A stretch of DNA of 64,000 bases from WLMZ01 sp031367435 (lineage in GTDB: Bacteria; Actinomycetota; Acidimicrobiia; Acidimicrobiales; Ilumatobacteraceae). Location of the stretch: positions 1 to 64,000 of the forward strand of contig JANLPV010000048.1 in the NCBI GenBank assembly GCA_031367435.1, written 5' to 3'. Under the pieces are notes generated by a model. It saw only the letters and a program-made list of their open reading frames with translations. It ran no database searches and was not told where the DNA came from. Below, one piece after another: positions 41,377 to 49,724 of this stretch. The translations under genes were made by a program, and so were the position numbers. The stretch's first letter is position 1. Each line of letters begins with the position of its first letter.

Positions 41377-42377
41377 TCGCGCATCACCTCCGCTGCCTCG
41401 AGCCGATCCTGGCCACCAAGCTGATGCAGATCCCAGATCATCTGCGTCGGATCAGCGAGCGGCACTTCGACTCCCTGCACGCTGGCCACGAGTTGGTGTC
41501 GCGGGAACACCGACGTGTCGCGCGGAGATCGCACGATGACGTTGGCGTCGTCCCGGCCTTGCGCCTCGACCATCCCGCAAGTCGTCCAAGAAGCGATCGC
41601 ATCACGGACGTACACGATGAGTATGGTTGGACGCCTCCAGGCGTGAATCAGGTCGGGTCCAACGTCCGCCGAAACGGCCATCGAGCTAGGGGGAGCGACC
41701 GTTGCCATCGACATCGCGACCTCGGTCGACGGGTCCATCGAGTAGAGGTAGTGCTCCGAGCCGCCTGGGCCCTTGTACTCGCTGAGGAACCGGTCGAGCA
41801 GCGCCGGCCTGTCGGGGAGCCATCGACCGTGACCGGTTCTTGTGACCAACCCGTACCTGTGCAACTGGCTGAGCACTTGCGAGGCCCGCGGCGGGCTGAC
41901 GTGCGCCTGCGCAGCCAGAGTCGTCGCACTCGCTTCCTCCGTTTCGTCGTCGCTGAACCCAATCAGTGAGCGAATGATCGCAAGGCTGCCCGAACCTTGG
42001 GGGAGCGCCGTGCTCTTCACGGGAGGTGAGATGTGCGTGGTTCGCTGCCGGAGCACCAGCCCCGCAGAGCGAAGGTCGAAGTTCCCGGCATCATCGGCCC
42101 ACGACCACCCCGCCCGCCGCAACGAGTCCCCCGCCCCGTCCGAGACGAACGGCACGACAAGTAGCGGTGTCCCGACCTCAGCAAGTCGCGCTCGGAGTAC
42201 CGCCAACTTGTCCAGCTCGCTCGGGTAGGGCACACGCCCACGCTCCTCGACGACGAACGAGCAGCCCTCCACGTCCACCACGGCGTCCGCCTGAACGCCG
42301 GCCGTCGCGGGTGCGTCGCGGACTGCCTCGACCGACAGTCCGGCCTTGCGGAGCGAGTTCAGCAGTGTTAGAAGCAC
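41352..42377 (-). CDS. AbiEi-family type IV antitoxin / transcriptional regulator (341 aa)
   Basis: A winged-helix region (V-S-P-P-R-A-S-Q-V-L-S-Q-L-H-R-Y-G-L-V) and the C-terminal antitoxin domain with L-A-D-P-T-Q-M-I-W-D-L and E-A-A-E-V-M-R-E-W-I-L identify the AbiEi family. The N-terminal third resembles an endonuclease-like fold (V-V-D-V-E-G...V-V-E-E-R-G) but without a proven active site. The GTG at 42377 lies 6 nt after the -10 box, so the mRNA is leaderless. The frame is intact although its toxin gene is broken. Confidence 0.82.
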   Translation of the reverse strand: MLLTLLNSLRKAGLSVEAVRDAPATAGVQADAVVDVEGCSFVVEERGRVPYPSELDKLAVLRARLAEVGTPLLVVPFVSDGAGDSLRRAGWSWADDAGNFDLRSAGLVLRQRTTHISPPVKSTALPQGSGSLAIIRSLIGFSDDETEEASATTLAAQAHVSPPRASQVLSQLHRYGLVTRTGHGRWLPDRPALLDRFLSEYKGPGGSEHYLYSMDPSTEVAMSMATVAPPSSMAVSADVGPDLIHAWRRPTILIVYVRDAIASWTTCGMVEAQGRDDANVIVRSPRDTSVFPRHQLVASVQGVEVPLADPTQMIWDLHQLGGQDRLEAAEVMREWILRDHP

Positions 42378-42383
42378 AGTATG

Positions 42384-42412
42384 GCTATAAGCACAGTGCT
42401 TATATAAGTCAA
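42384..42412 (-). promoter_or_regulatory. Leaderless promoter with 19-bp palindrome for antitoxin gene
   Basis: On the minus strand TTGACT (42412-42407) and TATAGC (42389-42384) are 17 nt apart and GTG follows 6 nt after the -10. The spacer and -10 hold the perfect palindrome TATAAGCACAGTGCTTATA (42386-42404), a likely autoregulatory operator. AAGCACAGT is repeated again at 42372-42380. Confidence 0.75.
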
Positions 42413-42497
42413 GATCCTTATCGAACTCAGCCGCCGGAGCGGGGCGTCGTTCTCGTCCCAGTGCGGCGCTGCTCCTGGGTTGCTCCCGACTACTACA

Positions 42498-42540
42498 TTG
42501 GACTTCTCACGAATTGAGAGATATCATCCACTTTGTGGAT
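42498..42540 (+). promoter_or_regulatory. Leaderless promoter with palindrome for MNT gene
   Basis: TTGGAC (42498-42503), an 18-nt spacer, TATCAT (42522-42527) and GTG 42535 seven nt later. The perfect palindrome ATCCAC-TTT-GTGGAT (42526-42540) overlaps the -10 and the start codon, so a bound protein would block initiation. Confidence 0.65.
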
Positions 42541-43215
42541 AAAGCGCCAACACCGTCACTCCTGCCGATCTTCCGGTCACAGCAGCAAGCCGAGTTACTG
42601 GCGCTCCTCCTCGGCGACCCGTCGAACGAGCACAGCCTGGCTCAGCTCACGGAGCGAACCGGGATCCCGTATGCGTCCGTGCACCGCGAGGTTGCACGGG
42701 CCGAGGCTGCGGGCCTGGTGACGAGTCGGCTCGTCGGAAGAACACGGCTCATCCGCGCCAACCCGGCCAGCCCGTACTTCAGCGGGCTGTCGGACGTGCT
42801 CGTCAAGGCGTTCGGTGTTCCGTGGGTCCTCGGCGAGGCATTCGCAGGCCTCAATGGGATCGACGCCGCTTACGTCTACGGGTCCTGGGCGGCAGGGTTC
42901 TCCGGTGAGGAGGGCGATCGACCAGTGGCCGACATCGACCTCTTGATACTCGGGAGTCCGGACCGCGACGAGGTGTACGCCGCCGCCAGCTCTGCCGAGC
43001 GCCGGCTCGGCAGAGCGGTCCAAGTCACCATCCGATCAACCGACTGGCTAACCGACGGCAGCGGCACGTTTCACGACACCGTCGCTGGACGCCCCATGGT
43101 TCCGGTGCCGATGGCTACGCGAAGTGCTCGGGAGGATCGGTCCCTAGCAACCGCTCGACCGTCTCGACAACCGTCCGCTAAGTCGTCAGGGCCCAAGCAG
43201 CATCGTCGCCGCTGA
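42535..43215 (+). CDS. HTH-MNT nucleotidyltransferase antitoxin-like protein (226 aa)
   Basis: The N-terminal winged helix (L-A-Q-L-T-E-R-T-G-I-P-Y-A-S-V-H-R-E-V) is followed by a minimal nucleotidyltransferase domain: Y-V-Y-G-S-W-A-A-G-F and then A-D-I-D-L-L-I-L-G supply the GS and DxD of MNT proteins. In MNT-HEPN pairs the nucleotidyltransferase modifies and silences the HEPN ribonuclease. The last 35 residues are Arg/Ser-rich and overlap the HEPN gene, so the original end may have been altered. GTG 42535 is preferred over TTG 42514 because of the promoter. Confidence 0.78.
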   Translation: MDKAPTPSLLPIFRSQQQAELLALLLGDPSNEHSLAQLTERTGIPYASVHREVARAEAAGLVTSRLVGRTRLIRANPASPYFSGLSDVLVKAFGVPWVLGEAFAGLNGIDAAYVYGSWAAGFSGEEGDRPVADIDLLILGSPDRDEVYAAASSAERRLGRAVQVTIRSTDWLTDGSGTFHDTVAGRPMVPVPMATRSAREDRSLATARPSRQPSAKSSGPKQHRRR

Positions 43216-43606
43216 TCTCCGCGCTCGACGGGTCGAAGTATTGAGCGGCGTGGCGCGTCCGGCGAAGGCGTTCGAACGTTGACTTGGCGAGGCCAGGGAT
43301 CGCCTTCGCGAATTGCGTGCTGACGGCATCCTCGACGGTCACGTGCGAGCCCTCGCCACCGGTGGCGCGCAGCCCTTGTCGGATGAGCAGTGCCTCTGCG
43401 GCCATGCGGTACGCGTCGTAGGCGGCGACGAACGCGCCCTCGACGTCACCGGCCGCAAGGCCACCATCAGCAGTCAGAAGGCGCCGGGTGGCTCGACCGA
43501 TGATTGTCGCCGCTGACTCGCCTGCGGTACTCCCATCGATCCGTTCGAGTCGGCCGCGACCGAGCAAGTAGTCGATCGTGTTGCGTCCCTCCGTCGGCGT
43601 CGCCAT
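43178..43606 (-). CDS. HEPN-domain protein, putative toxin RNase (142 aa)
   Basis: An all-helical protein with A-A-Y-D-A-Y-R-M-A-A-E-A-L-L and the RX5H motif R-L-R-R-T-R-H, the catalytic signature of HEPN ribonucleases. It is convergent with the MNT gene (38-bp 3' overlap), not co-transcribed as in usual MNT-HEPN pairs. ATG 43606 has AAGG 9 nt upstream; GTG 43615 is the alternative. Part of its sequence is duplicated at 40653-40720. Confidence 0.75.
   Translation of the reverse strand: MATPTEGRNTIDYLLGRGRLERIDGSTAGESAATIIGRATRRLLTADGGLAAGDVEGAFVAAYDAYRMAAEALLIRQGLRATGGEGSHVTVEDAVSTQFAKAIPGLAKSTFERLRRTRHAAQYFDPSSAEISGDDAAWALTT
43308..43375. repeat. 68-bp direct repeat, copy B (inside HEPN gene)
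   Basis: About 91% identical to 40653-40720 in the same orientation. The two copies bracket the AbiE pair and the MNT gene, which suggests a past tandem duplication or insertion. Confidence 0.8.
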
Positions 43607-43694
43607 GGGGGTCACCTTACTTGGAGGGTGTCACGCTGCAGCCGGTGTCGGACGTAGCGCCGGACCTCCCCGAGCGCAGCTCGGGGTGCGACGT

Positions 43695-44159
43695 TCAGTC
43701 TGGGTCTGGCGAGAACGGGCTCGTGCGATCGCGGAGGACACGCATCGGAATGTGTGACTCGATATTGGCTATTTCGCGGAGCTGGGCGAGGTCGTTCTGA
43801 TAGAGCTCTTCGTAGCTGGCGAGGTCGCGGGTTTCGACGGTGATGATGTAGTCAGGGCGACCGAACATGCGACGAACGTCGACGGCACCTTGCATCGCCA
43901 ACACCAGCTTCTCGAATCGTCGTACCGTGGCGGGAGCGTTCGAGGTCAGGTCGGCAAAGATCGTCACGCTCAGGCCGCGTCCGACGAGTTCCGCGTCGAC
44001 GATCGCAGCGAACCGTCGAATGACGCCCTGTTCGACAAGCCGTTTGACGCGTTGCAGGCATGGTGACGGACTGAGTCCGACGCGATCAGCAAGCTCGATG
44101 TTCGAGAGCCGTCCATCACTTTCAAGCTCATTCAGAATTCTTCGGTCGATCTCATCCAC
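43695..44159 (-). CDS. Lrp/AsnC-family regulator (154 aa)
   Basis: The start V-D-E-I-D-R-R-I-L-N-E-L is the family N-terminus, so GTG 44159 is preferred; the longer frame runs through AT-rich operator sequence. The winged helix (N-I-E-L-A-D-R-V-G-L-S-P-S-P-C-L-Q-R-V) and a RAM ligand-binding domain follow. It is divergent from the indolepyruvate oxidoreductase gene and probably regulates it in response to an amino acid. Confidence 0.9.
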   Translation of the reverse strand: MDEIDRRILNELESDGRLSNIELADRVGLSPSPCLQRVKRLVEQGVIRRFAAIVDAELVGRGLSVTIFADLTSNAPATVRRFEKLVLAMQGAVDVRRMFGRPDYIITVETRDLASYEELYQNDLAQLREIANIESHIPMRVLRDRTSPFSPDPD

Positions 44160-44165
44160 AGTGTA

Positions 44166-44215
44166 TGATGCTACTGAATATAAATATGACAGCATCACAT
44201 GCTTCAAATATGAAG
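44166..44215. promoter_or_regulatory. AT-rich operator region between Lrp and IOR genes
   Basis: TGATGCT (44166) and AGCATCA (44191) form 7-bp arms around an AT-rich centre, and CTTCA-AATA-TGAAG (44202-44215) forms a second dyad. Spaced imperfect dyads with AT centres are typical of Lrp/AsnC binding. Confidence 0.55.
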
Positions 44216-44271
44216 TGTGACGGCTAAATTCGAAATCGACCACTGGTGCGCTCCGAGTAGTCTTTGGTCCT

Positions 44272-47200
44272 ATGTTGGACGTGTCGCTGGAAGACAAGTA
44301 CCTCGCGCTGAACGGCGAGGTCGTGATGTCGGGCATTCAAGCGCTCGTTCGGCTTCCGCTCGACCAACACCGACGCGATCGGGCTGCCGGCCTGCGCACT
44401 GCCACCCTCGTGAGCGGCTACCGCGGGTCACCGCTGGGTGGATTGGATGTTGCCTTCCAGAGCATCACGGCACTGCTTGACGAGCACCACGTTCGCTTCC
44501 TCGCCGGGGTCAACGAAGACCTCGCGGCGACGGCCATCTACGGGTCTCAGCTCGCGAACACGTTTCCGTATCCGCGCTACGACGGTGTGTTGGGTATGTG
44601 GTACGGCAAGGGTCCTGGTGTCGACCGCACCGGTGATGCGTTCCGTCATGCGAACATCGCCGGTGTTGCGCGCAATGGCGGTGTGCTCGCGATCGCGGGT
44701 GATGACCCGGGGGCAAAGTCCTCAACGGTTGCGTCGGCGTCTGAGTTTGCGCTACTCGATGCACAGATGCCGGTGCTGTACCCGGGAACGGTGCAAGAGG
44801 TACTCGAGTTTGGTCTGCTCGGCTTCGCGTTGTCGCGATACAGCGGTTCATGGGTCGGCATGAAGATCGTCACCAACGTCGCCGACAGCTTCTCGACCGT
44901 TCGGTTGGGCGAAGCGTCACCATTGCAACTGCCGCCGATCGAGATCGATGGGCGGCCGTGGGCTCACACCCAGAACCCGTTGCTGCTCGCGCCGGGCAGC
45001 ATCGACCAAGAGCGCGAAGTGCACGAGATGCGCGACCCGGCGGTCCGTCAATTCATCGCGGCGAACAACGTCAATCGTCTTGTGGTGGACCCCGACGACG
45101 CCTGGATCGGCATCGTGAGTGCTGGCAAGACCCACCGCGATGTGCTCGATGCACTCGCAGCACTCGGCCTCGATGCCCCTACGGCGCATGCCCTCGGCGT
45201 GCGTGTATTGCAACTCGGTGCCATCCATCCACTCGAAGCGGGGATCGTGCAGCGATTCGCCCGCGGTCTCGACGAGATCGTGGTCGTTGAGGAGAAGCGT
45301 TCCTTCATCGAGCTCTTCCTACGCAATGCCCTCTACGGCAAGGCCAACGCGCCGCGGATTGTGGGTAAGCGCGACGAGCTCAATGGCATCTTGGTGCCGG
45401 GTTATGGAGAGCTCGATACAGACCGGATTCGCCAGGTGCTGCGGACCCGGTTGTCCGCCCGGATCAGCGCCGATCGGCTGCGCCCCGAGCCTGTCGTCGC
45501 CGCGCCGCGCCGATTGCTGCCGCTCGCCGTCACTGACGTCCGCACGCCCTACTTCTGCTCGGGCTGCCCGCACAACCGTTCAACAGTCGTGCCGGATGGT
45601 TCCCTCGCCAACGGCGCGGTGGGTTGCAGCACGATGGCGATCTGGATGGATCGCCACACCGACAACATCGTGCAGATGGGTGCCGAGGGAATTCAGTGGG
45701 TTGGTGCCGCTCCCTTTACCGACACGCCACATCTGATCCAGAACATCGGCGACGGCACCTTCCTGCACTCGGGCTCATTGGCCATCCGCCAAGCCGTCGC
45801 CTCCGGCACCAACATGACCTACAAGCTGCTCTACAACGGTGCGGTTGCGATGACCGGCGGCCAACGCCACGACGCCGATCTGCCCCTCGGTTCTATTGTG
45901 CAGTTGTTGCTGGCCGAGGGCGTCGCGCGGGTCATTGTCGTGAGTGACGATCCTGACCGTCGACGAGCAGAACTGCCAGCGGGCGTGCAGGCCTGGGATC
46001 GTGACCGCGTCGTCGAAGCACAAGAGGTGTTGCGGGATGTCGCGGGGGTCAGTGTTGTCGTGTACGACCAGGCTTGCGCGGCCGACGTACGCCGCAAACG
46101 AAAGCGTGGACTGGCACCCACGCCCAAGCACCGGATCATGATCAACGAAGCGGTCTGTGAGGGCTGCGGCGACTGCGGCGCGAAGTCGAACTGCCTGTCG
46201 GTGCAGCCGGTCGACACGATCCTCGGACGCAAGACGATGATCCATCAGGCCAGCTGCAACATGGACGAAACCTGCGTCACTGGTCGCTGCCCGGCCTTCG
46301 TCAAGGTCACACCGCAACCCAATGCTCGCTCCGTCCGCGATCTCTCTGCGCTCGGTCTCGACGCTCTGCCCGAACCTGAACGACGCGTCGGCCCGACGAT
46401 CGACTTGCTGATGACCGGCGTGGGAGGCACGGGCGTTGTCACCGTCAATCAAATCCTCGGCGTCGCGGCCCGACTCGCGGGCATCTACTCGACGGCACTC
46501 GATCAGACCGGTCTGGCGCAAAAGGGTGGAAGTGTCGTGTCGCACCTTCGCCTCTCACCGACGCCGATTGTCGGTGGTAACCAGATCGGCCGCGGCTGCG
46601 CCGACGTACTACTCGCCTTCGACGCGGTCACTGCGGCCCAAGAACCGAACGTGGCCCGGTGCGATCCGCAGCGTACGTTCCGCATCATCAACACGTCGGT
46701 CACCCCCACTGGTCCGCAGGTTCGTGACGTTGCTGCAACCGCGCCGTCGGCGGCGAGGTTGCTCGATCGGATCGTGGCCTCCACGCGTGCGGACGGAGCG
46801 GTTCACTTCGACGCGGTGGCACTGAGTGAAGCGCTCTTCAACGACAACATGCCGGCCAACGTCATCATCCTCGGCGTGGCATTCCAGAACGGACTGCTGC
46901 CGCTCGATGCGACAACAATCGAGCGGGCCATCGAACTCAACGGCGCTGGCGTGGCCACGAACCGGAATGCGTTCCGCGTCGGGCGCGCTGTAATCGCGCA
47001 CCCCGAATTGGTCGCCGCGGCGCTCGCTTCCCTGCAACCGACTGCTGCGCCCGATCACAGCTCCAAGCTCCCGAACGAGTTGCTTGACCGCATCGATGCG
47101 TCCGTGCCCGAAGCGGCTCGTGAGATGGTCCGCTTCTGTGCCGCGAACCTCGTCGGCTATCAATCCACCGACTACGCCAGCCGTTACCTCGATCAGATCA

Positions 47201-47772
47201 TCGACGTCGCGAGTCACGAACTCTCCGGGCAGAGCGAGCTCACCGCCACCGCAGCACGCGAACTTCATCACCTCATGGCGTACAAAGACGAGTACGAAGT
47301 CGCTCGGCTTCACCTCGCGAACGAGTTCCACACGGCGGTGCAACGCCAGTTCGGCGACGACGCCTCCCTCACGTACCTATTGCAACCACCCCTGATGGAG
47401 CGATTCGGATTGCATAGAAAGATCGGTCTCGGTCGCTCGGCCAAGCCGACCTTTCACATGCTTGCCGCCGGTCGCCGGGTGCGCGGCACCTGGCTCGATC
47501 CCTTTGGTCGATCACGCCATCGTCGTATGGAGCGCGCGCTCGCCGGCGAGTACAGCGCCCAGATCGCGTCCGTTTTGCGAAGTCTGGCGGCGGCCTCCGC
47601 GGATCAGCGAGAGGCGATGTATCACCGTGTCGTCGCTGTGCTCGCTCTCGCGAATCAGATCCGCGGATTCGATGAGGTGAAGGAACGTAACGTCGAGTCG
47701 TGGCGTGCTGCCACCACCATTGCGTTCGCCGAACTCGACAACCCAATCGCACAACTGTCCAACCACATCTGA
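44272..47772 (+). CDS. Indolepyruvate ferredoxin oxidoreductase, fused alpha-beta type (1166 aa)
   Basis: The N-terminal half has the ThDP-enzyme pattern of 2-oxoacid:ferredoxin oxidoreductases (G-Y-R-G-S-P-L-G-G at the start, then G-D-D-P-G-A-K-S-S). The middle has a ferredoxin-like site (C-E-G-C-G-D-C-G, then C-N-M-D-E-T-C). The C-terminal gamma-type domain begins G-V-G-G-T-G-V-V. The enzyme decarboxylates aryl- or branched-chain 2-oxoacids to acyl-CoA and reduces ferredoxin. With the dehydrogenase genes downstream it fits amino-acid catabolism. TAGTCT lies 8 nt before the ATG, so a leaderless mRNA is possible. Confidence 0.92.
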   Translation: MLDVSLEDKYLALNGEVVMSGIQALVRLPLDQHRRDRAAGLRTATLVSGYRGSPLGGLDVAFQSITALLDEHHVRFLAGVNEDLAATAIYGSQLANTFPYPRYDGVLGMWYGKGPGVDRTGDAFRHANIAGVARNGGVLAIAGDDPGAKSSTVASASEFALLDAQMPVLYPGTVQEVLEFGLLGFALSRYSGSWVGMKIVTNVADSFSTVRLGEASPLQLPPIEIDGRPWAHTQNPLLLAPGSIDQEREVHEMRDPAVRQFIAANNVNRLVVDPDDAWIGIVSAGKTHRDVLDALAALGLDAPTAHALGVRVLQLGAIHPLEAGIVQRFARGLDEIVVVEEKRSFIELFLRNALYGKANAPRIVGKRDELNGILVPGYGELDTDRIRQVLRTRLSARISADRLRPEPVVAAPRRLLPLAVTDVRTPYFCSGCPHNRSTVVPDGSLANGAVGCSTMAIWMDRHTDNIVQMGAEGIQWVGAAPFTDTPHLIQNIGDGTFLHSGSLAIRQAVASGTNMTYKLLYNGAVAMTGGQRHDADLPLGSIVQLLLAEGVARVIVVSDDPDRRRAELPAGVQAWDRDRVVEAQEVLRDVAGVSVVVYDQACAADVRRKRKRGLAPTPKHRIMINEAVCEGCGDCGAKSNCLSVQPVDTILGRKTMIHQASCNMDETCVTGRCPAFVKVTPQPNARSVRDLSALGLDALPEPERRVGPTIDLLMTGVGGTGVVTVNQILGVAARLAGIYSTALDQTGLAQKGGSVVSHLRLSPTPIVGGNQIGRGCADVLLAFDAVTAAQEPNVARCDPQRTFRIINTSVTPTGPQVRDVAATAPSAARLLDRIVASTRADGAVHFDAVALSEALFNDNMPANVIILGVAFQNGLLPLDATTIERAIELNGAGVATNRNAFRVGRAVIAHPELVAAALASLQPTAAPDHSSKLPNELLDRIDASVPEAAREMVRFCAANLVGYQSTDYASRYLDQIIDVASHELSGQSELTATAARELHHLMAYKDEYEVARLHLANEFHTAVQRQFGDDASLTYLLQPPLMERFGLHRKIGLGRSAKPTFHMLAAGRRVRGTWLDPFGRSRHRRMERALAGEYSAQIASVLRSLAAASADQREAMYHRVVAVLALANQIRGFDEVKERNVESWRAATTIAFAELDNPIAQLSNHI

Positions 47773-47791
47773 AACGAATGAGGAAGAAGTC

Positions 47792-48562
47792 ATGAACAAC
47801 CTGTTTGATCTGAGCGGCAAAGTCGCCATCGTCACCGGATCCGGTCGCGGACTCGGTAAGGCGATCGCCGTTGGCATGGCCCAGTACGGGGCAACCGTGG
47901 TGGTGTGCTCGCGCACGCTGGCCGAGGCCGAGTCCACCGCCCAGGAAATTATTGCCAATGGCGGTTCGGCGATGGCGCACCGGGTCGACACCGTTGATCG
48001 CGACAGCTGCCGCCAACTCATCGACGACACTGTCGCCGCGTACGGACATCTCGATGTGCTCGTCAACAACGCAGGCATCGACATCATCGAGCCAGCCGAA
48101 GATGTCGCCGAGGAGGCGTGGGACCAAGTGTTGAACATCAACCTGAAGGGTTACTTCAACTGCTCGCAGTTCGCGGCCCGCCAGATGCTCCAGCAAGCCA
48201 CGGGTGGCTCCATCGTCAACAACTCATCCATCGCCGGTGACGTCGGGATCAAAGGCCTCACCGCGTACGCCGCGGCGAAGGGCGGCGTGAACCAGATGAC
48301 GCGCACGATGGCGGTCGAATGGGCGTCGCGGGGTATTCGTGTGAATGCCGTTTCGCCCGGATACTTCGAGAACATCATGAGCGGAGCGACCGACGAACAC
48401 GCCCGCCCGGAAAAGCGAGCGCAAGTACTGCAGTCCACGCCGATGGGCCGGCGCGGCCTGCCCGACGAACTCGTCGGCCCGGTCGTGTTCCTCGCGTCGG
48501 ACGCGTCGAGCTACGTGACCGGCGCAGTGTTGCTGGTCGACGGCGGATACACGTCGGCCTGA
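47792..48562 (+). CDS. Short-chain dehydrogenase/reductase (256 aa)
   Basis: Classical SDR: T-G-S-G-R-G-L-G for NAD(P), N-N-A-G, catalytic Ser in N-S-S-I-A-G and Y-A-A-A-K, and the C-terminal V-D-G-G-Y. Length is standard. The ATG at 47792 has AGGAAG upstream and lies 19 nt after the oxidoreductase gene, so it belongs to the same operon. Substrate unknown; a hydroxyacyl or keto-acid intermediate is likely from context. Confidence 0.9.
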   Translation: MNNLFDLSGKVAIVTGSGRGLGKAIAVGMAQYGATVVVCSRTLAEAESTAQEIIANGGSAMAHRVDTVDRDSCRQLIDDTVAAYGHLDVLVNNAGIDIIEPAEDVAEEAWDQVLNINLKGYFNCSQFAARQMLQQATGGSIVNNSSIAGDVGIKGLTAYAAAKGGVNQMTRTMAVEWASRGIRVNAVSPGYFENIMSGATDEHARPEKRAQVLQSTPMGRRGLPDELVGPVVFLASDASSYVTGAVLLVDGGYTSA

Positions 48563-48623
48563 GTCGCCGCAGCCGATTTCTACTCACCCAACAGGGCTCA
48601 ACCAACTAGTAAGGATCTGACTC

Positions 48624-49724
48624 ATGGATGCACGCATTCTCGATTACATGCAACAGCACCGCTTCAAGAAGGTGGTGATCTGTAACGACACCGACTCAGG
48701 CCTGCGCGCCGTGATCGCCATTCACTCCACCGCGCTCGGACCGGCAACCGGTGGGCTGCGGATGTGGACCTATGCCAATGAGCAGGACGCGATTTTCGAC
48801 GCCCTCCGTCTGGCGCGCGGCATGACCTACAAGTACGCGGCCGCCGGCGTGGACCTCGGTGGCGGCAAGGCCGTGATCATCGGTGACCCGAAGGTGGACA
48901 AATCAGAAGCGCTGATGCGCGCTATGGGTCGGTTCATCGACCAGCTCGGCGGCGAATACATCACCGGCGAGGACGTCGGCACGACGCTCGCCGACATGGA
49001 GACGCTGTACAGCGAGACCAATCACGTCGTCACGCTTCCAGTTCATGCCGGCGGCGCAGGCGACATCTCTCCGGCCACTGCACTGAGCTCGGTGCTGGCC
49101 ACCAAGGCGTGTGCACTGCGGGTGTGGGGCGACGACAGCCTGAAGGGTCGCACGATTGCGCTGCAGGGACTCGGCGTATGCGGGTCGAAGGCGCTGAAGC
49201 TGATGGTCGATGAAGGCGCGCACGTCACTGTGGCCGATGTCGATCCCGACAAGGTCGCCGCGGCCGTTGCCGAATACGGCGTGGCGGCGTGCGCCCCCGA
49301 TGAGATCTACGGGATCGACGCTGAGATCTTTGCGCCCTACGCCCTGGGAGCAGTGATCAACGACGTCACGCTCGATCAGCTCAAGGTGCAGATCGTTGCC
49401 GGCTCAGCGAACAACATCCTCGCCGAGGATCGTCACGGCGACGCCCTTCAGGCCCGCGGCATCGTGTACGCCGTCGACTACATCGCCAATTCCGGTGGCA
49501 CCATCTTCGACACCGACCGATTCCGCAAGGGTGGCTTCCAACCCGAGCGGGCATGGGCCAACGTGCGGCGCATCTATGACCGCACGCTCGAAGTGTTCGC
49601 TCTCGCCGACAGTGCTGGCATCCCCTACTACAAGGCCGCCGATCGCATGGCCGAGGCGCGCATCGACGCAATGAACAAGGTCCGTCTGCTCGACACGAAC
49701 CTGAAGCCCGTCCCGCGGTCATGA
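48624..49724 (+). CDS. Leucine/valine/phenylalanine-type dehydrogenase (366 aa)
   Basis: The motif G-G-L-R-M and the catalytic lysines K70 (M-T-Y-K-Y-A-A-A-G) and K82 (G-G-G-K-A-V-I) match Leu/Glu/Phe/Val dehydrogenases, which oxidatively deaminate hydrophobic amino acids to 2-oxoacids. The NAD domain has G-L-G-V-C-G. Its product is the kind of substrate used by the oxidoreductase two genes upstream. The stop overlaps the next start by 4 nt. Confidence 0.92.
   Translation: MDARILDYMQQHRFKKVVICNDTDSGLRAVIAIHSTALGPATGGLRMWTYANEQDAIFDALRLARGMTYKYAAAGVDLGGGKAVIIGDPKVDKSEALMRAMGRFIDQLGGEYITGEDVGTTLADMETLYSETNHVVTLPVHAGGAGDISPATALSSVLATKACALRVWGDDSLKGRTIALQGLGVCGSKALKLMVDEGAHVTVADVDPDKVAAAVAEYGVAACAPDEIYGIDAEIFAPYALGAVINDVTLDQLKVQIVAGSANNILAEDRHGDALQARGIVYAVDYIANSGGTIFDTDRFRKGGFQPERAWANVRRIYDRTLEVFALADSAGIPYYKAADRMAEARIDAMNKVRLLDTNLKPVPRS

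Noticed and set aside
40562..43615. Integrated mobile element
   Set aside because: No integrase, transposase, tRNA gene or terminal repeats are visible at the edges; only the internal HEPN direct repeat is seen.
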